A stretch of 64,000 nucleotides of DNA from NCBI GenBank assembly GCA_020436085.1, contig JAGQYM010000008.1:57960-121959 (forward strand). Reading direction: 5' to 3'. The notes beneath the pieces were generated by a model, which was not told the DNA's origin, did not search any database, and saw only the letters and a list, made by a program, of their open reading frames with translations. The position numbers were made by a program, and so were the translations under genes. This document shows, one piece after another, positions 8,618-17,524 of this stretch (position 1 is the stretch's first letter; every line of letters starts with the position of its first letter). The stretch comes from Cyclobacteriaceae bacterium. GTDB taxonomy: Bacteria > Bacteroidota > Bacteroidia > Cytophagales > Cyclobacteriaceae.

Positions 8618-10174
8618 ATGAAATGGCTTAGTCTGACCTTTATTATCGCGCTGAGCGGCAATTTATTCGCTCAGGAATTCAAACAAGAACTCGAGGGAAA
8701 GATGGTTCCCGCTAAGATGATTTTTGGTGATGGTGTGGTGAAAGATATCGAGTTGAAGTATCAAGCCCCGGAATTTTATAAGAACCAATTCAACAAATTT
8801 ACCATCAAGCCAGATTTTCAGAGCGAGCCCTACACTCATTCAGGAGGCATTGAAGCATTTATGGTTGAGGGAAACATCTGGGCACTTCGTCCCAATCCGG
8901 CTAGAAGACAAGAGTTCACTGTTTTAAACATACAGGGTGCAATTGAGCGCTACACTTATTTAAAATTTGAACGCAAACCGGGTACCGATGATGAAAAATT
9001 TGCCATCGTAGGAAGTCGAACTGGAACGCTCACCCACAAAATTGGAACGAATGACTATGTGGATGGAGACGTGTCGGTCGCTGTGTTAAAAAAATGGATA
9101 TCGGATTCACCAGAGATATCAGCCGAACTTGAGAAGGCAGAGGCAGACGCTTTGGGAGAGCAAGAGAAGCAAAATTCTGAAGAGGCTTCAGCTCAACCAG
9201 CGCCTAAAAAGAAAGGCCTCATGGGAGCCGTAGGAAAGTTGGCAGAGATGGACGCAAAGCAGATAAAGAAGGAGAGGGCTACCGTAGATCTCGACAGAAT
9301 CATAAACAACTACAATGCATGGTACGAAGCTAGTAACTCGGGCAAGATCAAATACTACTTTGTTGATCCTCCACGGAGTTTGGGAGCCCCTGCCAAGCGG
9401 CTAACGATGGACGAGCAGCAAGCTCAATCGAAGACAAAATTGGCGGATCAGTACGCAGGAAGATCAGCCAGTGCCTCTCCCGAATACGCGTCTGCTAAAG
9501 ACAACTACCCAGAGAAGAAAGAAACCTTTGCTGCTAAGCTTGAACGTATCAAAAATGACGGCAACAAAGTAGGTGTGCTATTGATGTTGAAACCGGCTGC
9601 AGCTCCCAAGCCTGAAAGTGCACCAGGTAGTGCTATGATGAAACAAATGATGCCAAGCGGAGAGCAATCTATCGATGGTGAATACATGGACGAGTCCTTA
9701 CTGGCACTTGGAAAAGCATTTGCAGATGATTTAAATACCGCGCTAGGTATTGCGGATTTCGAGGTAATAAATATCAACAACGTCCCCTACAAGGATCTGA
9801 AACTTGGTAGAGTAGATGATTGGTGGGCATCAAAGTATAAAGTGGTTTTCACCTATACCGTTGATCCAAGATTGACTGTGACACAGAAAGATGTAAACGG
9901 TGCAAAAAAATATGCCGCATCGCTCAACATGGTGACCTCTCTTTTGGCTATGGAGTACATAGGTTCTTCTGACTCTCCAAAGCAGAAGGTGGTCGCGCAG
10001 GTGCTAAACATGGGCAGCTTCGTTACACCTGAGCATGTGCAGGATGAGGAAATCTCTGATGTTAAGGAAATATATCAAAAGATCTCAGGTGCGTTGGGCA
10101 TGTCTATGGTTGAGAAAGTTAACGCTGAACGAGCCGATGAAATGAAAAGGCTCGTGGAGAAAAAGCTTCAGTAG
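8618..10174 (+). CDS. Secreted protein of unknown function
   Basis: 518 residues with a clear signal peptide ending at LFAQ. I do not recognise a family. The sequence is predominantly charged and helical with a lysine/alanine-rich middle (residues ~180-225) and no transmembrane segment after the signal, so a soluble periplasmic or outer-membrane-associated protein is likely. It lies 22 bases after the PKD lipoprotein and 66 bases before a lipocalin-like lipoprotein, suggesting one transcription unit. No catalytic motif seen. Confidence 0.7.
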   Translation: MKWLSLTFIIALSGNLFAQEFKQELEGKMVPAKMIFGDGVVKDIELKYQAPEFYKNQFNKFTIKPDFQSEPYTHSGGIEAFMVEGNIWALRPNPARRQEFTVLNIQGAIERYTYLKFERKPGTDDEKFAIVGSRTGTLTHKIGTNDYVDGDVSVAVLKKWISDSPEISAELEKAEADALGEQEKQNSEEASAQPAPKKKGLMGAVGKLAEMDAKQIKKERATVDLDRIINNYNAWYEASNSGKIKYYFVDPPRSLGAPAKRLTMDEQQAQSKTKLADQYAGRSASASPEYASAKDNYPEKKETFAAKLERIKNDGNKVGVLLMLKPAAAPKPESAPGSAMMKQMMPSGEQSIDGEYMDESLLALGKAFADDLNTALGIADFEVININNVPYKDLKLGRVDDWWASKYKVVFTYTVDPRLTVTQKDVNGAKKYAASLNMVTSLLAMEYIGSSDSPKQKVVAQVLNMGSFVTPEHVQDEEISDVKEIYQKISGALGMSMVEKVNAERADEMKRLVEKKLQ

Positions 10175-10240
10175 AGAAAAATAAACCTGGTGAACCAAAC
10201 AAGATACACGAGTAATGAAACGATTAAACCAAATACGACT

Positions 10241-10627
10241 ATGAATAGATTAACTTTATCAATCTTAGGAATGTTCTGCCTGATTTTATTTTCGACATCT
10301 TGTAAAGACGAAGATGATGAAAATCCAGCTGACCTGATAGTCGGATCCTGGCGGTTCGTAAGTTATGTCGCGTCCGAGTGTTCTGACCCTGATGATAACG
10401 AGAGTGAAACCTGCACTTCGGCTTGCGAGGTAGTAGTAATTACAAAAGATATGGTCACGTTTGAAGGAGAGCCGCCCGAGTCCTACTCGATTGACGGAAA
10501 TAAAATTACTTTCGGTACGGGATCAGGGGCTGATACTTATGAGTTTACCGTAACTGAAACCACACTCACCGTGATTGAGCAGGACCCAGGTGAATGCAAG
10601 GAGGTTACAACACTAACGAGAGTGTAA
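10241..10627 (+). CDS. Lipocalin-like lipoprotein
   Basis: 128 residues from the ATG at 10241; a GTG 51 bases upstream is in frame, but the ATG places a compact signal peptide and lipobox (STSC, C21) at the N-terminus, so I prefer it. KDEDDENP follows the lipid cysteine. LIVGSWRFVSY is the G-x-W opening strand of the lipocalin-like domain found in many small Bacteroidota lipoproteins, and the rest fits a small beta-barrel. Ligand unknown. Last gene of the envelope unit, followed by a strong hairpin. Confidence 0.72.
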   Translation: MNRLTLSILGMFCLILFSTSCKDEDDENPADLIVGSWRFVSYVASECSDPDDNESETCTSACEVVVITKDMVTFEGEPPESYSIDGNKITFGTGSGADTYEFTVTETTLTVIEQDPGECKEVTTLTRV

Positions 10628-10643
10628 GCTGCATTCTAATAAG

Positions 10644-10684
10644 GCATTCTCCGATATGCTTAAGTCAAGTCATATGGAGAATGC
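10644..10684. terminator. Hairpin terminator between convergent genes
   Basis: GCATTCTCCGATATG (10644-10658) pairs with CATATGGAGAATGC (10671-10684) with a single bulged G, giving about 14 bp around a 12-base loop. It lies exactly between the lipocalin-like gene and the convergent MscS gene, and TTTCCTT follows on the plus side. A bidirectional terminator is the natural reading. Confidence 0.65.
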
Positions 10685-10707
10685 TTTCCTTACCCAGGAT
10701 TTGGAGA

Positions 10708-11760
10708 CTAACTTTCTGATTTTTCCAGGAACAACGTTTGCGTAGGATATGCAAACTCGATATTCCTGGCAGCAAACTCTTCATAAATCCGAAGATTGAT
10801 TGCTTGTTGTATGTCCATGTATTTCACGTAGTCAGGTTCTGTCACGAAATACACCGTCTCGAAGTTCAAACTAAAATCTCCGAATGTTGCGAAGTGACAG
10901 CGGTCGATTTCAGCATCTGTCTGGTCGGTAATGATTTTCTTCACGATTTCAGGAATTTCACGAAGTTGTTCAGGTGTTGTTTGGTAAGTCACCCCAAGCG
11001 TGAAGACAATCCGCCTTTTTTCCATCCGCTTGAAGTTGTGCACACGCGAATTGGTCAGGTCGCTGTTTGAGATCACAATCTGTTCACCGGAGATACTCTT
11101 AATTCTTGTGGTCTTGATTCCTACATATTCAACGTTACCCCTTTTATCATCCACCACGATGAAGTCACCAATCTCAAATGGCCTGTCGAAGAAAATAACG
11201 AAGTAGTTAAACAGGTCGCCTAAAATAGTCTGTGCTGCCAACGCAACTGCCAAACCTCCAATGCCAAGACCCGTAATAATCGCGGTAACATCGTACCCGA
11301 GATTATCAAACAAGAATACAAGACCCAGCGACCATACAAGCAGGCTCACTACAATCATTATGCCCCGCAGCTGTTTTACTTTTTCCTCTCCACCTTCCTG
11401 TCTGCGTGCGTATGACTCAAGTAGAATTCTTAGCGAAGAAGTGGTCAGGCGAATTGCATAGAAGGTGAATGCGACTGCAAATGCGCTCGCCAGTATTTTT
11501 GTGCCTCCTTCGGTGAGGTTCAGATACTTTATTGCAAAGTACATCACGCCTACATTCAGCATAGGCAGAATAAAGCGTTCAACTCCACTAACTACATAGT
11601 CGTCAAAGTTGGTTTCTGTGGTGGTAGCCCATTTTTTTAGTTTTGTGAGAATACCCTTTCGGAATAGCCTGATAATCAGCATTCCCCCCAGAATCATCCC
11701 TACACATATCAGGTAGCTCTCAATGGTATTGCCGTAGTATTCCGTTTCGAGGAATGTCAT
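10708..11760 (-). CDS. Small-conductance mechanosensitive channel (MscS family)
   Basis: About 350 residues from the ATG at 11760; a TTG 69 bases upstream is in frame but less convincing. The N-terminal half has about five hydrophobic helices. The pore-lining TM3 equivalent is glycine/alanine rich (ITGLGIGGLAVALAAQ). The MscS beta domain follows (GDFIVVDDKRGNVEYVGIKT, then ISNSDLTNSRVHN). The channel opens under membrane tension to relieve osmotic downshock. It stands alone, convergent with the lipoprotein operon and divergent from the alpha-2-macroglobulin gene. Confidence 0.88.
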   Translation of the reverse strand: MTFLETEYYGNTIESYLICVGMILGGMLIIRLFRKGILTKLKKWATTTETNFDDYVVSGVERFILPMLNVGVMYFAIKYLNLTEGGTKILASAFAVAFTFYAIRLTTSSLRILLESYARRQEGGEEKVKQLRGIMIVVSLLVWSLGLVFLFDNLGYDVTAIITGLGIGGLAVALAAQTILGDLFNYFVIFFDRPFEIGDFIVVDDKRGNVEYVGIKTTRIKSISGEQIVISNSDLTNSRVHNFKRMEKRRIVFTLGVTYQTTPEQLREIPEIVKKIITDQTDAEIDRCHFATFGDFSLNFETVYFVTEPDYVKYMDIQQAINLRIYEEFAARNIEFAYPTQTLFLEKSES

Positions 11761-11853
11761 GGTTACTTCAAGTATTTTAAATCCAACATCAATGAGGCGC
11801 AAAGTTAGGCCATATGCCTTGTCAGGCAAAGAATATACTGTTTTAATACCCTG

Positions 11854-11870
11854 TTTAAGCTTGACTTAAA
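11854..11870. promoter_or_regulatory. Inverted repeat in the MscS/A2M divergent gap
   Basis: TTTAAG-CTTGA-CTTAAA is a perfect 6-bp inverted repeat with a 5-base centre, 66 bases before the A2M start. Length and AT content make chance occurrence plausible; a regulator site shared by the divergent genes is possible. Confidence 0.25.
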
Positions 11871-11935
11871 AATATCACTCCGTTGTTCAACTCTTTATGT
11901 AAATTCTCGATATTCATCTTCCTAATAATATCCCT

Positions 11936-14900
11936 ATGAGTTCAAGTTCAAAGAAAATCGGCTTCGGGCTGATTGCGACAGTCTTGGTTGTCGCATTAAT
12001 TTTTTATTTCTCCAAAGGTCATTCTGGTAGCCAGAATGATAACGCAGGAATAAATCCTGCTTTCGGTGAATTTGTTTCATCCTATACAGCCGGAGTAATT
12101 GGTTCCGGTTCTACTATTCGAATTGTTCTAACTGAAGATGCAGTTGATTTAAATATGGTGGGACAGGAATCATCCGTGAAGCTTTTTAGTTTCAAACCCT
12201 CCGTGGATGGTAAAGTAACCTGGTTGGATACTCGAACGGTTGAATTCAAGCCAACCAACAGAATGACATCAGGGCAGTCTTATGACGTAGACTTTTCGTT
12301 GTCAAAAGTGCTCACTGTTCCAAGTGAGCTTGCCACATTTCACTACTCTTTCCGAATCATTCCTCAAAACTTTGGAATTGCAATTGACAATGTGTTGCCA
12401 TATTCCAAGTCAGATCTTACTCGTCAAAAAATTGAAGGGATATTAACTACGGCTGACTTTGCAGAAGACGCACAGATAGAAAAAATGCTTACTGCACAAC
12501 AAGAAGGAAATATACTTTCTATTTCATGGGCACACGCTGCGGATGGCAAGCAACATGCATTTACTGTGGAGGAAGTAAAGAGAAAAGACAATGCAACGGT
12601 AGTGCGCCTCGCAGCAAACGGTGAAGCGATAGGTATTGGCCAAACATCAGATGAAGAGGTGAAGGTGCCGGCACTCGGGGACTTTAGTGTTACCAATGTG
12701 AAAGTCGATCAAGGTTCATCACAAGCCGTTGTGGTTCAGTTTTCTGATCCGCTCAGTGAACGGCAAAACCTGGATGGCCTCATTCGTATAGAAGGCCTCA
12801 GTGATCTTCAATATGAAATCAAAGACAACGAAGTGAGGGTATATCCCAGGCTCCGACAAACTGGCACTAAAACGCTTCATGTAGAAGCGGGAGTACGCAA
12901 TGTGCTGGATTATAAAATGAAAGAGAGGACTTCCTTTGAAGTGATGTTCGAGCAAGTGAAGCCGGCCGTTCGTTTTGCTGGCAAGGGATCAATTTTACCA
13001 AGCACTGACGGATTGATTATGCCCTTCGAAGCAGTGAACCTTAGGGCAGTAGATGTGACCATTCTAAAAATCTACGAGAAAAATGTGATGCAGTTCCTGC
13101 AAATCAACAATATCAACGGTAACTCGCAACTAAGACGTGTGGGCAAGCCGATTGTGAAAAAGATGTTGTTGCTGGAGAATTCTGGAGTGACTGATTTTGG
13201 AAAATGGAACCGCTTTACTCTGGACATCTCAACTCTGATTAACACGGAGCCTGGTGCCATCTATCAAGTTCGGTTGGGCTTCAAGCAAGATTATCGTGCA
13301 TATACGTGCGATGGCGCAACACAGGCTGATCTAAGTTCTGGTGATCAGGCTGGATTTGATGCGGAAAATTGGGATGAGAACGATGACGGAGAGGACAGCT
13401 ACTGGGATTCTTACGAGGACTATTATTATAACGAAGACTACGACTGGTCACAGAGAGACAACCCATGCAACTCATCTTACTATAATAGCAGCCGGTCCAT
13501 CAAGCAAAATGTAATAGCATCCGACCTGGGGCTTGTAGCAAAGAGGGGTAGCGATGGAAACACAATGATATTTGTCAACGACTTAAAGACAACGGAACCA
13601 CTTTCAGGCATTCAGGTTGAGTTGTACGATTTTCAACAACAACTTATAGCATCGTCTACGACATCTTCTGATGGAAAGACAATCATCCCATCGAAACAGA
13701 TGCCCTTTCTTTTGGTTGCAAAAAATGGTAGTCAACGAGGCTACCTAAAATTAAATGACGGTGAGTCGCTATCGCTTAGCAATTTTGACGTAGGTGGTGA
13801 GCATGTAAGCAAGGGGATCAAAGGATTTATCTATGGAGAAAGAGGTGTTTGGAGACCAGGAGACTCTCTTTATGTCACGTTTTTGCTGGAAGACAAGCTC
13901 AAACTTTTACCATCTAATCACCCGGTGGTTTTTGAGCTGCAAAACCCTCAAGGGCAGGTAACCTCGCGACTCGTGAGATCAAGCTCCGAAAATGGTTTCT
14001 ATAAGTTTGCCACAAAAACTGGCTCGGAAGACCCAACAGGGAACTGGTTGGGAAGAGTGAAGGTGGGCGGCACGGAGTTCACCAAAACGTTAAAGATTGA
14101 AACAGTAAAACCAAACCGATTAAAAATCAATCTCGACTTTGGCGTGGATCGATTAACAGCAGGTGGTAATAACGTGAGTGGAAACCTTCAGGTGAACTGG
14201 CTTCACGGAGCGCCCGGCAAAAACCTCAAAGCAGAATTTGAGGTACTTCTCGCTAAGTCAGAAACCAAGTTTGACAAATATCCGGACTACGCATTCGATG
14301 ATCCGACAATAGATTTTTATAGTGAAGTGCAACCGATTTTTAGTGGTTCGACTGATGATGATGGCCATGCCACAATCAATACTAGTTTATCATTGTCTGA
14401 TCAGGCACCAGGAAAGTTAAATGCAATTTTCCGTGGAAAGGTTTTTGAGGAGAGCGGCAACTTCAGCATCGATCGGTTCAGCATTCCCTATTATCCATAC
14501 TCTTCTTTCACTGGTGTTCGCCTCCCGAAAGGAGATAAGAGAGGAATGTTGCTTACAGATACTACACAACGCGCTGAAGTGGTGACAGTCGATGCCGATG
14601 GCAATCCGGTTTCAAGAAGTGAAATTCAGATGTCGCTCTATAAACTGGAGTGGCGCTGGTGGTGGGATGATTCTGGTGACAATGCGAATTACATGTCTGG
14701 GCGGTATTCGCGCCCGATGAAAACGGGGAAAATACAAACTGTAAATGGGAAAGGTCAATGGGATTTTAAAGTTGACTATCCTGAGTGGGGCAGATTCCTC
14801 GTTAAAGCTTACGATCCCGTTTCAGGTCATAGCACTGGAAAAATTGTATACATCGATTGGCCGGGTTGGGCAGGCCGCTCAAGGGGCAACAGTCAAGGTG

Positions 14901-17521
14901 CGACCATGCTTTCATTCTCATCCGACAAACCGGTTTATAATATTGGTGAAAAGGCGAACATTGTTATTCCGGGCAGCGGACAGGGAAGGGCACTCGTAAG
15001 CGTGGAGAGTGGAAGTCGGGTGATACAAACCTATTGGGTTGAAACGCAAAAAGGTGATAACCAGTTTGCCATTGATATCACACCAGATATGACACCTAAT
15101 GCATTTGTTCACACAACACTGTTGCAACCACATTCACAAACTGTCAATGACCTTCCGATTAGAATGTACGGAGTAATTCCAATTGGTGTAGAGGATCCCA
15201 ACACGCACTTACAACCCGAGATTCAAATGCCGGATGTATTAGAACCTGGAAAAGAAGTGGTCATAAAAGTTTCTGAGAAGGCAGGCAGAGATATGACTTA
15301 TACACTAGCAATCGTGGACGAAGGCTTGCTTGACCTGACTAAATTTACCACTCCGGATGCATGGCAGCGATTTTATGCGAGAGAGGCATTGGGTGTAAAG
15401 ACCTGGGACCTATATGATCAGGTGATGGGAGCATTTGGAGGAAGAGTGGAGCGACTACTGGCGATCGGGGGTGATGGAGAGATGGCTGCAAAGGAGGATG
15501 ATAGTAAAGCAAATCGTTTCAAACCTGTAGTAAAATTCTTTGGGCCTATTACGCTTGATGGCAGATCAAACGAACACAAGTTCGTAATGCCTCAATACAT
15601 TGGGTCAGTTAAAACAATGTTGGTTGCAGGATATGAGGGTGCATATGGAAAAGCTGAAAAAGCAACACCCGTGCGGAAGCCTCTGATGGTTCTCGCCACA
15701 CTTCCACGCGTACTTGGCCCAGAGGAGCGATTGAAATTGCCAATCACTTTGTTTGCGATGGAAAAAGGAATTCGTGATGTGAGTATCAATGTCAAGGTGA
15801 GTGGGCCTCTTAGTCTGCCAAACGGAAGTTCAAAGACGGTGAACATGAATGGAAGTTCTGACATGACCACAGACTTTGAGTTGGCGGTGAAAAGCGAAAC
15901 CGGAGTTGCCAAACTGGAGGTTGAAGTGTCGTCAGGTAGTTACAAAGCGAAGGATGTTATCGATATAGAAGTTAGAAACCCCAATCCATTTGTAACTAAG
16001 GTGCAGGATAAATTTATTGAAGCGGGAAAAAGTTGGAGTGCAACAATTACTCCTGTTGGCGTAGTGGGTACAAACACGGCTACCCTGGAAGTGTCGAGTT
16101 TACCGCCTGTTAATTTGGGACAGAGGCTGCGCTACCTGCTTCATTATCCGTATGGATGTATTGAGCAAACCACATCATCAGTTTTTCCACAATTATTCCT
16201 TGATCAGGTGATGGTACTTAACGATGAGACCAAAAATAAAACACAAGCAAACGTCAAAGCAGGAATTGACCGGTTGAGATTGTTCGTTACTCGAGATGGA
16301 GGATTTGCTTACTGGCCGGGCAATCAGGATTCTGACAGTTGGGGCTCAACTTATGCTGGGCACTTTTTGCTGGAGGCATCGGCTAAGGGATACTTTGTAC
16401 CCAATGACATGCTCAATCGCTGGAGAAAGTATCAGCGAGATAAAGCGCAGTCGTGGCGAGTTGGACGCGAATATGCGCGCGATGAGCTGGTGCAGGCTTA
16501 TAGATTGTACACGCTTGCTCTTGCGGGCCATGCGGAACTGAGCGCAATGAATCGCCTTCGGGAAATGAATGGCATATCTTCTCAATCAAAGTGGATGCTT
16601 GCAGCTGCGTACGTGAAGGCTGGACAGCCAGAGGCAGCCAAAAAACTCATCGACAATTTGCCCACTGCCATCAAACCGTATCAGGAGATGGCCTATTCTT
16701 ATGGATCTGATTTGAGAGACAAAGCGATTATTCTGGAGACTTTGGTTATGCTCAACGAAAGAGCGAAGGCATTTGATTTGCTTAAGGAAATCTCAGCCGC
16801 TCTGAGTAATCCTAATTCATGGATGAGCACGCAGACAGTCGCCTGGAGTCTTAAGTCGGTCGGTTCGTTTGCTGGTATGGAGAAGAAGGGAGCGATTAAG
16901 TTCACCTATACATATAATGGAGAAAAGATTTCCGGAAGCACGGAGTTGCCAATCGCTCAAATTAATCTGCTAGCAGAGCAGAGCAAGGCGGTCTCATTCC
17001 AGTTTGATAACACAAGCTCAGGTTCGTTGTATGTCAATGTGATCACAGGAGGTGTGCCGGCCCGGGGAGCCGAGGAGGATGAAGAAAACAACTTGAAGTT
17101 AAGTGTCAGTTATTCGGATACACGTGGAAATTCGTTGGATCCTTCCGCCTTGGAACAAGGCCAAGAGTTTATTGCTTCAGTCACTGTAAGTAATCCAGGA
17201 CTGAGAGGAACTTATAAAAATCTTGCTTTGAATCAGATCTTCCCAAGCGGTTGGGAGATCAACAACCTGAGACTTGATGATGCTGAGGATCGACTCACGG
17301 GAGATACTCCAACTTATCAGGATATCAGGGATGATCGGGTTTACACTTACTTTGATCTTGGTGCAAACCAAACCAAAACGTTTAGGGTGATGCTGACTGC
17401 AAGTTATGCTGGGTCATACTATTTGCCCGCAGTAAGTTGCGAAGCAATGTATGATCGAAGTGTTTACACTCGCAAAAAAGGGAAGGAAGTTCAGGTCGTA
17501 AAAGCAAATGTGGTTCCGTAA
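11936..17521 (+). CDS. Bacterial alpha-2-macroglobulin, thioester type, membrane anchored
   Basis: 1861 residues, similar in size to E. coli YfhM/ECAM. One N-terminal transmembrane helix (IGFGLIATVLVVALIFYF) anchors it; there is no lipobox cysteine, unlike E. coli YfhM. Macroglobulin-like domains fill the first two thirds. MG2-type FIYGERGVWRPGDSLYV is visible near residue 631, and ALAIVDEGLLDLT-type segments precede the bait/thioester region. The thioester motif is C1408-I-E-Q1411 in YPYGCIEQ, embedded in an alpha/alpha toroid. Such proteins are thought to trap proteases in the periplasm. The gene is followed after 3 bases by pbpC, the classic partner. An acidic D/E/Y/W-rich insert lies between C458 and C511. 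Confidence 0.92.
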   Translation: MSSSSKKIGFGLIATVLVVALIFYFSKGHSGSQNDNAGINPAFGEFVSSYTAGVIGSGSTIRIVLTEDAVDLNMVGQESSVKLFSFKPSVDGKVTWLDTRTVEFKPTNRMTSGQSYDVDFSLSKVLTVPSELATFHYSFRIIPQNFGIAIDNVLPYSKSDLTRQKIEGILTTADFAEDAQIEKMLTAQQEGNILSISWAHAADGKQHAFTVEEVKRKDNATVVRLAANGEAIGIGQTSDEEVKVPALGDFSVTNVKVDQGSSQAVVVQFSDPLSERQNLDGLIRIEGLSDLQYEIKDNEVRVYPRLRQTGTKTLHVEAGVRNVLDYKMKERTSFEVMFEQVKPAVRFAGKGSILPSTDGLIMPFEAVNLRAVDVTILKIYEKNVMQFLQINNINGNSQLRRVGKPIVKKMLLLENSGVTDFGKWNRFTLDISTLINTEPGAIYQVRLGFKQDYRAYTCDGATQADLSSGDQAGFDAENWDENDDGEDSYWDSYEDYYYNEDYDWSQRDNPCNSSYYNSSRSIKQNVIASDLGLVAKRGSDGNTMIFVNDLKTTEPLSGIQVELYDFQQQLIASSTTSSDGKTIIPSKQMPFLLVAKNGSQRGYLKLNDGESLSLSNFDVGGEHVSKGIKGFIYGERGVWRPGDSLYVTFLLEDKLKLLPSNHPVVFELQNPQGQVTSRLVRSSSENGFYKFATKTGSEDPTGNWLGRVKVGGTEFTKTLKIETVKPNRLKINLDFGVDRLTAGGNNVSGNLQVNWLHGAPGKNLKAEFEVLLAKSETKFDKYPDYAFDDPTIDFYSEVQPIFSGSTDDDGHATINTSLSLSDQAPGKLNAIFRGKVFEESGNFSIDRFSIPYYPYSSFTGVRLPKGDKRGMLLTDTTQRAEVVTVDADGNPVSRSEIQMSLYKLEWRWWWDDSGDNANYMSGRYSRPMKTGKIQTVNGKGQWDFKVDYPEWGRFLVKAYDPVSGHSTGKIVYIDWPGWAGRSRGNSQGATMLSFSSDKPVYNIGEKANIVIPGSGQGRALVSVESGSRVIQTYWVETQKGDNQFAIDITPDMTPNAFVHTTLLQPHSQTVNDLPIRMYGVIPIGVEDPNTHLQPEIQMPDVLEPGKEVVIKVSEKAGRDMTYTLAIVDEGLLDLTKFTTPDAWQRFYAREALGVKTWDLYDQVMGAFGGRVERLLAIGGDGEMAAKEDDSKANRFKPVVKFFGPITLDGRSNEHKFVMPQYIGSVKTMLVAGYEGAYGKAEKATPVRKPLMVLATLPRVLGPEERLKLPITLFAMEKGIRDVSINVKVSGPLSLPNGSSKTVNMNGSSDMTTDFELAVKSETGVAKLEVEVSSGSYKAKDVIDIEVRNPNPFVTKVQDKFIEAGKSWSATITPVGVVGTNTATLEVSSLPPVNLGQRLRYLLHYPYGCIEQTTSSVFPQLFLDQVMVLNDETKNKTQANVKAGIDRLRLFVTRDGGFAYWPGNQDSDSWGSTYAGHFLLEASAKGYFVPNDMLNRWRKYQRDKAQSWRVGREYARDELVQAYRLYTLALAGHAELSAMNRLREMNGISSQSKWMLAAAYVKAGQPEAAKKLIDNLPTAIKPYQEMAYSYGSDLRDKAIILETLVMLNERAKAFDLLKEISAALSNPNSWMSTQTVAWSLKSVGSFAGMEKKGAIKFTYTYNGEKISGSTELPIAQINLLAEQSKAVSFQFDNTSSGSLYVNVITGGVPARGAEEDEENNLKLSVSYSDTRGNSLDPSALEQGQEFIASVTVSNPGLRGTYKNLALNQIFPSGWEINNLRLDDAEDRLTGDTPTYQDIRDDRVYTYFDLGANQTKTFRVMLTASYAGSYYLPAVSCEAMYDRSVYTRKKGKEVQVVKANVVP

Positions 17522-17524
17522 TTC

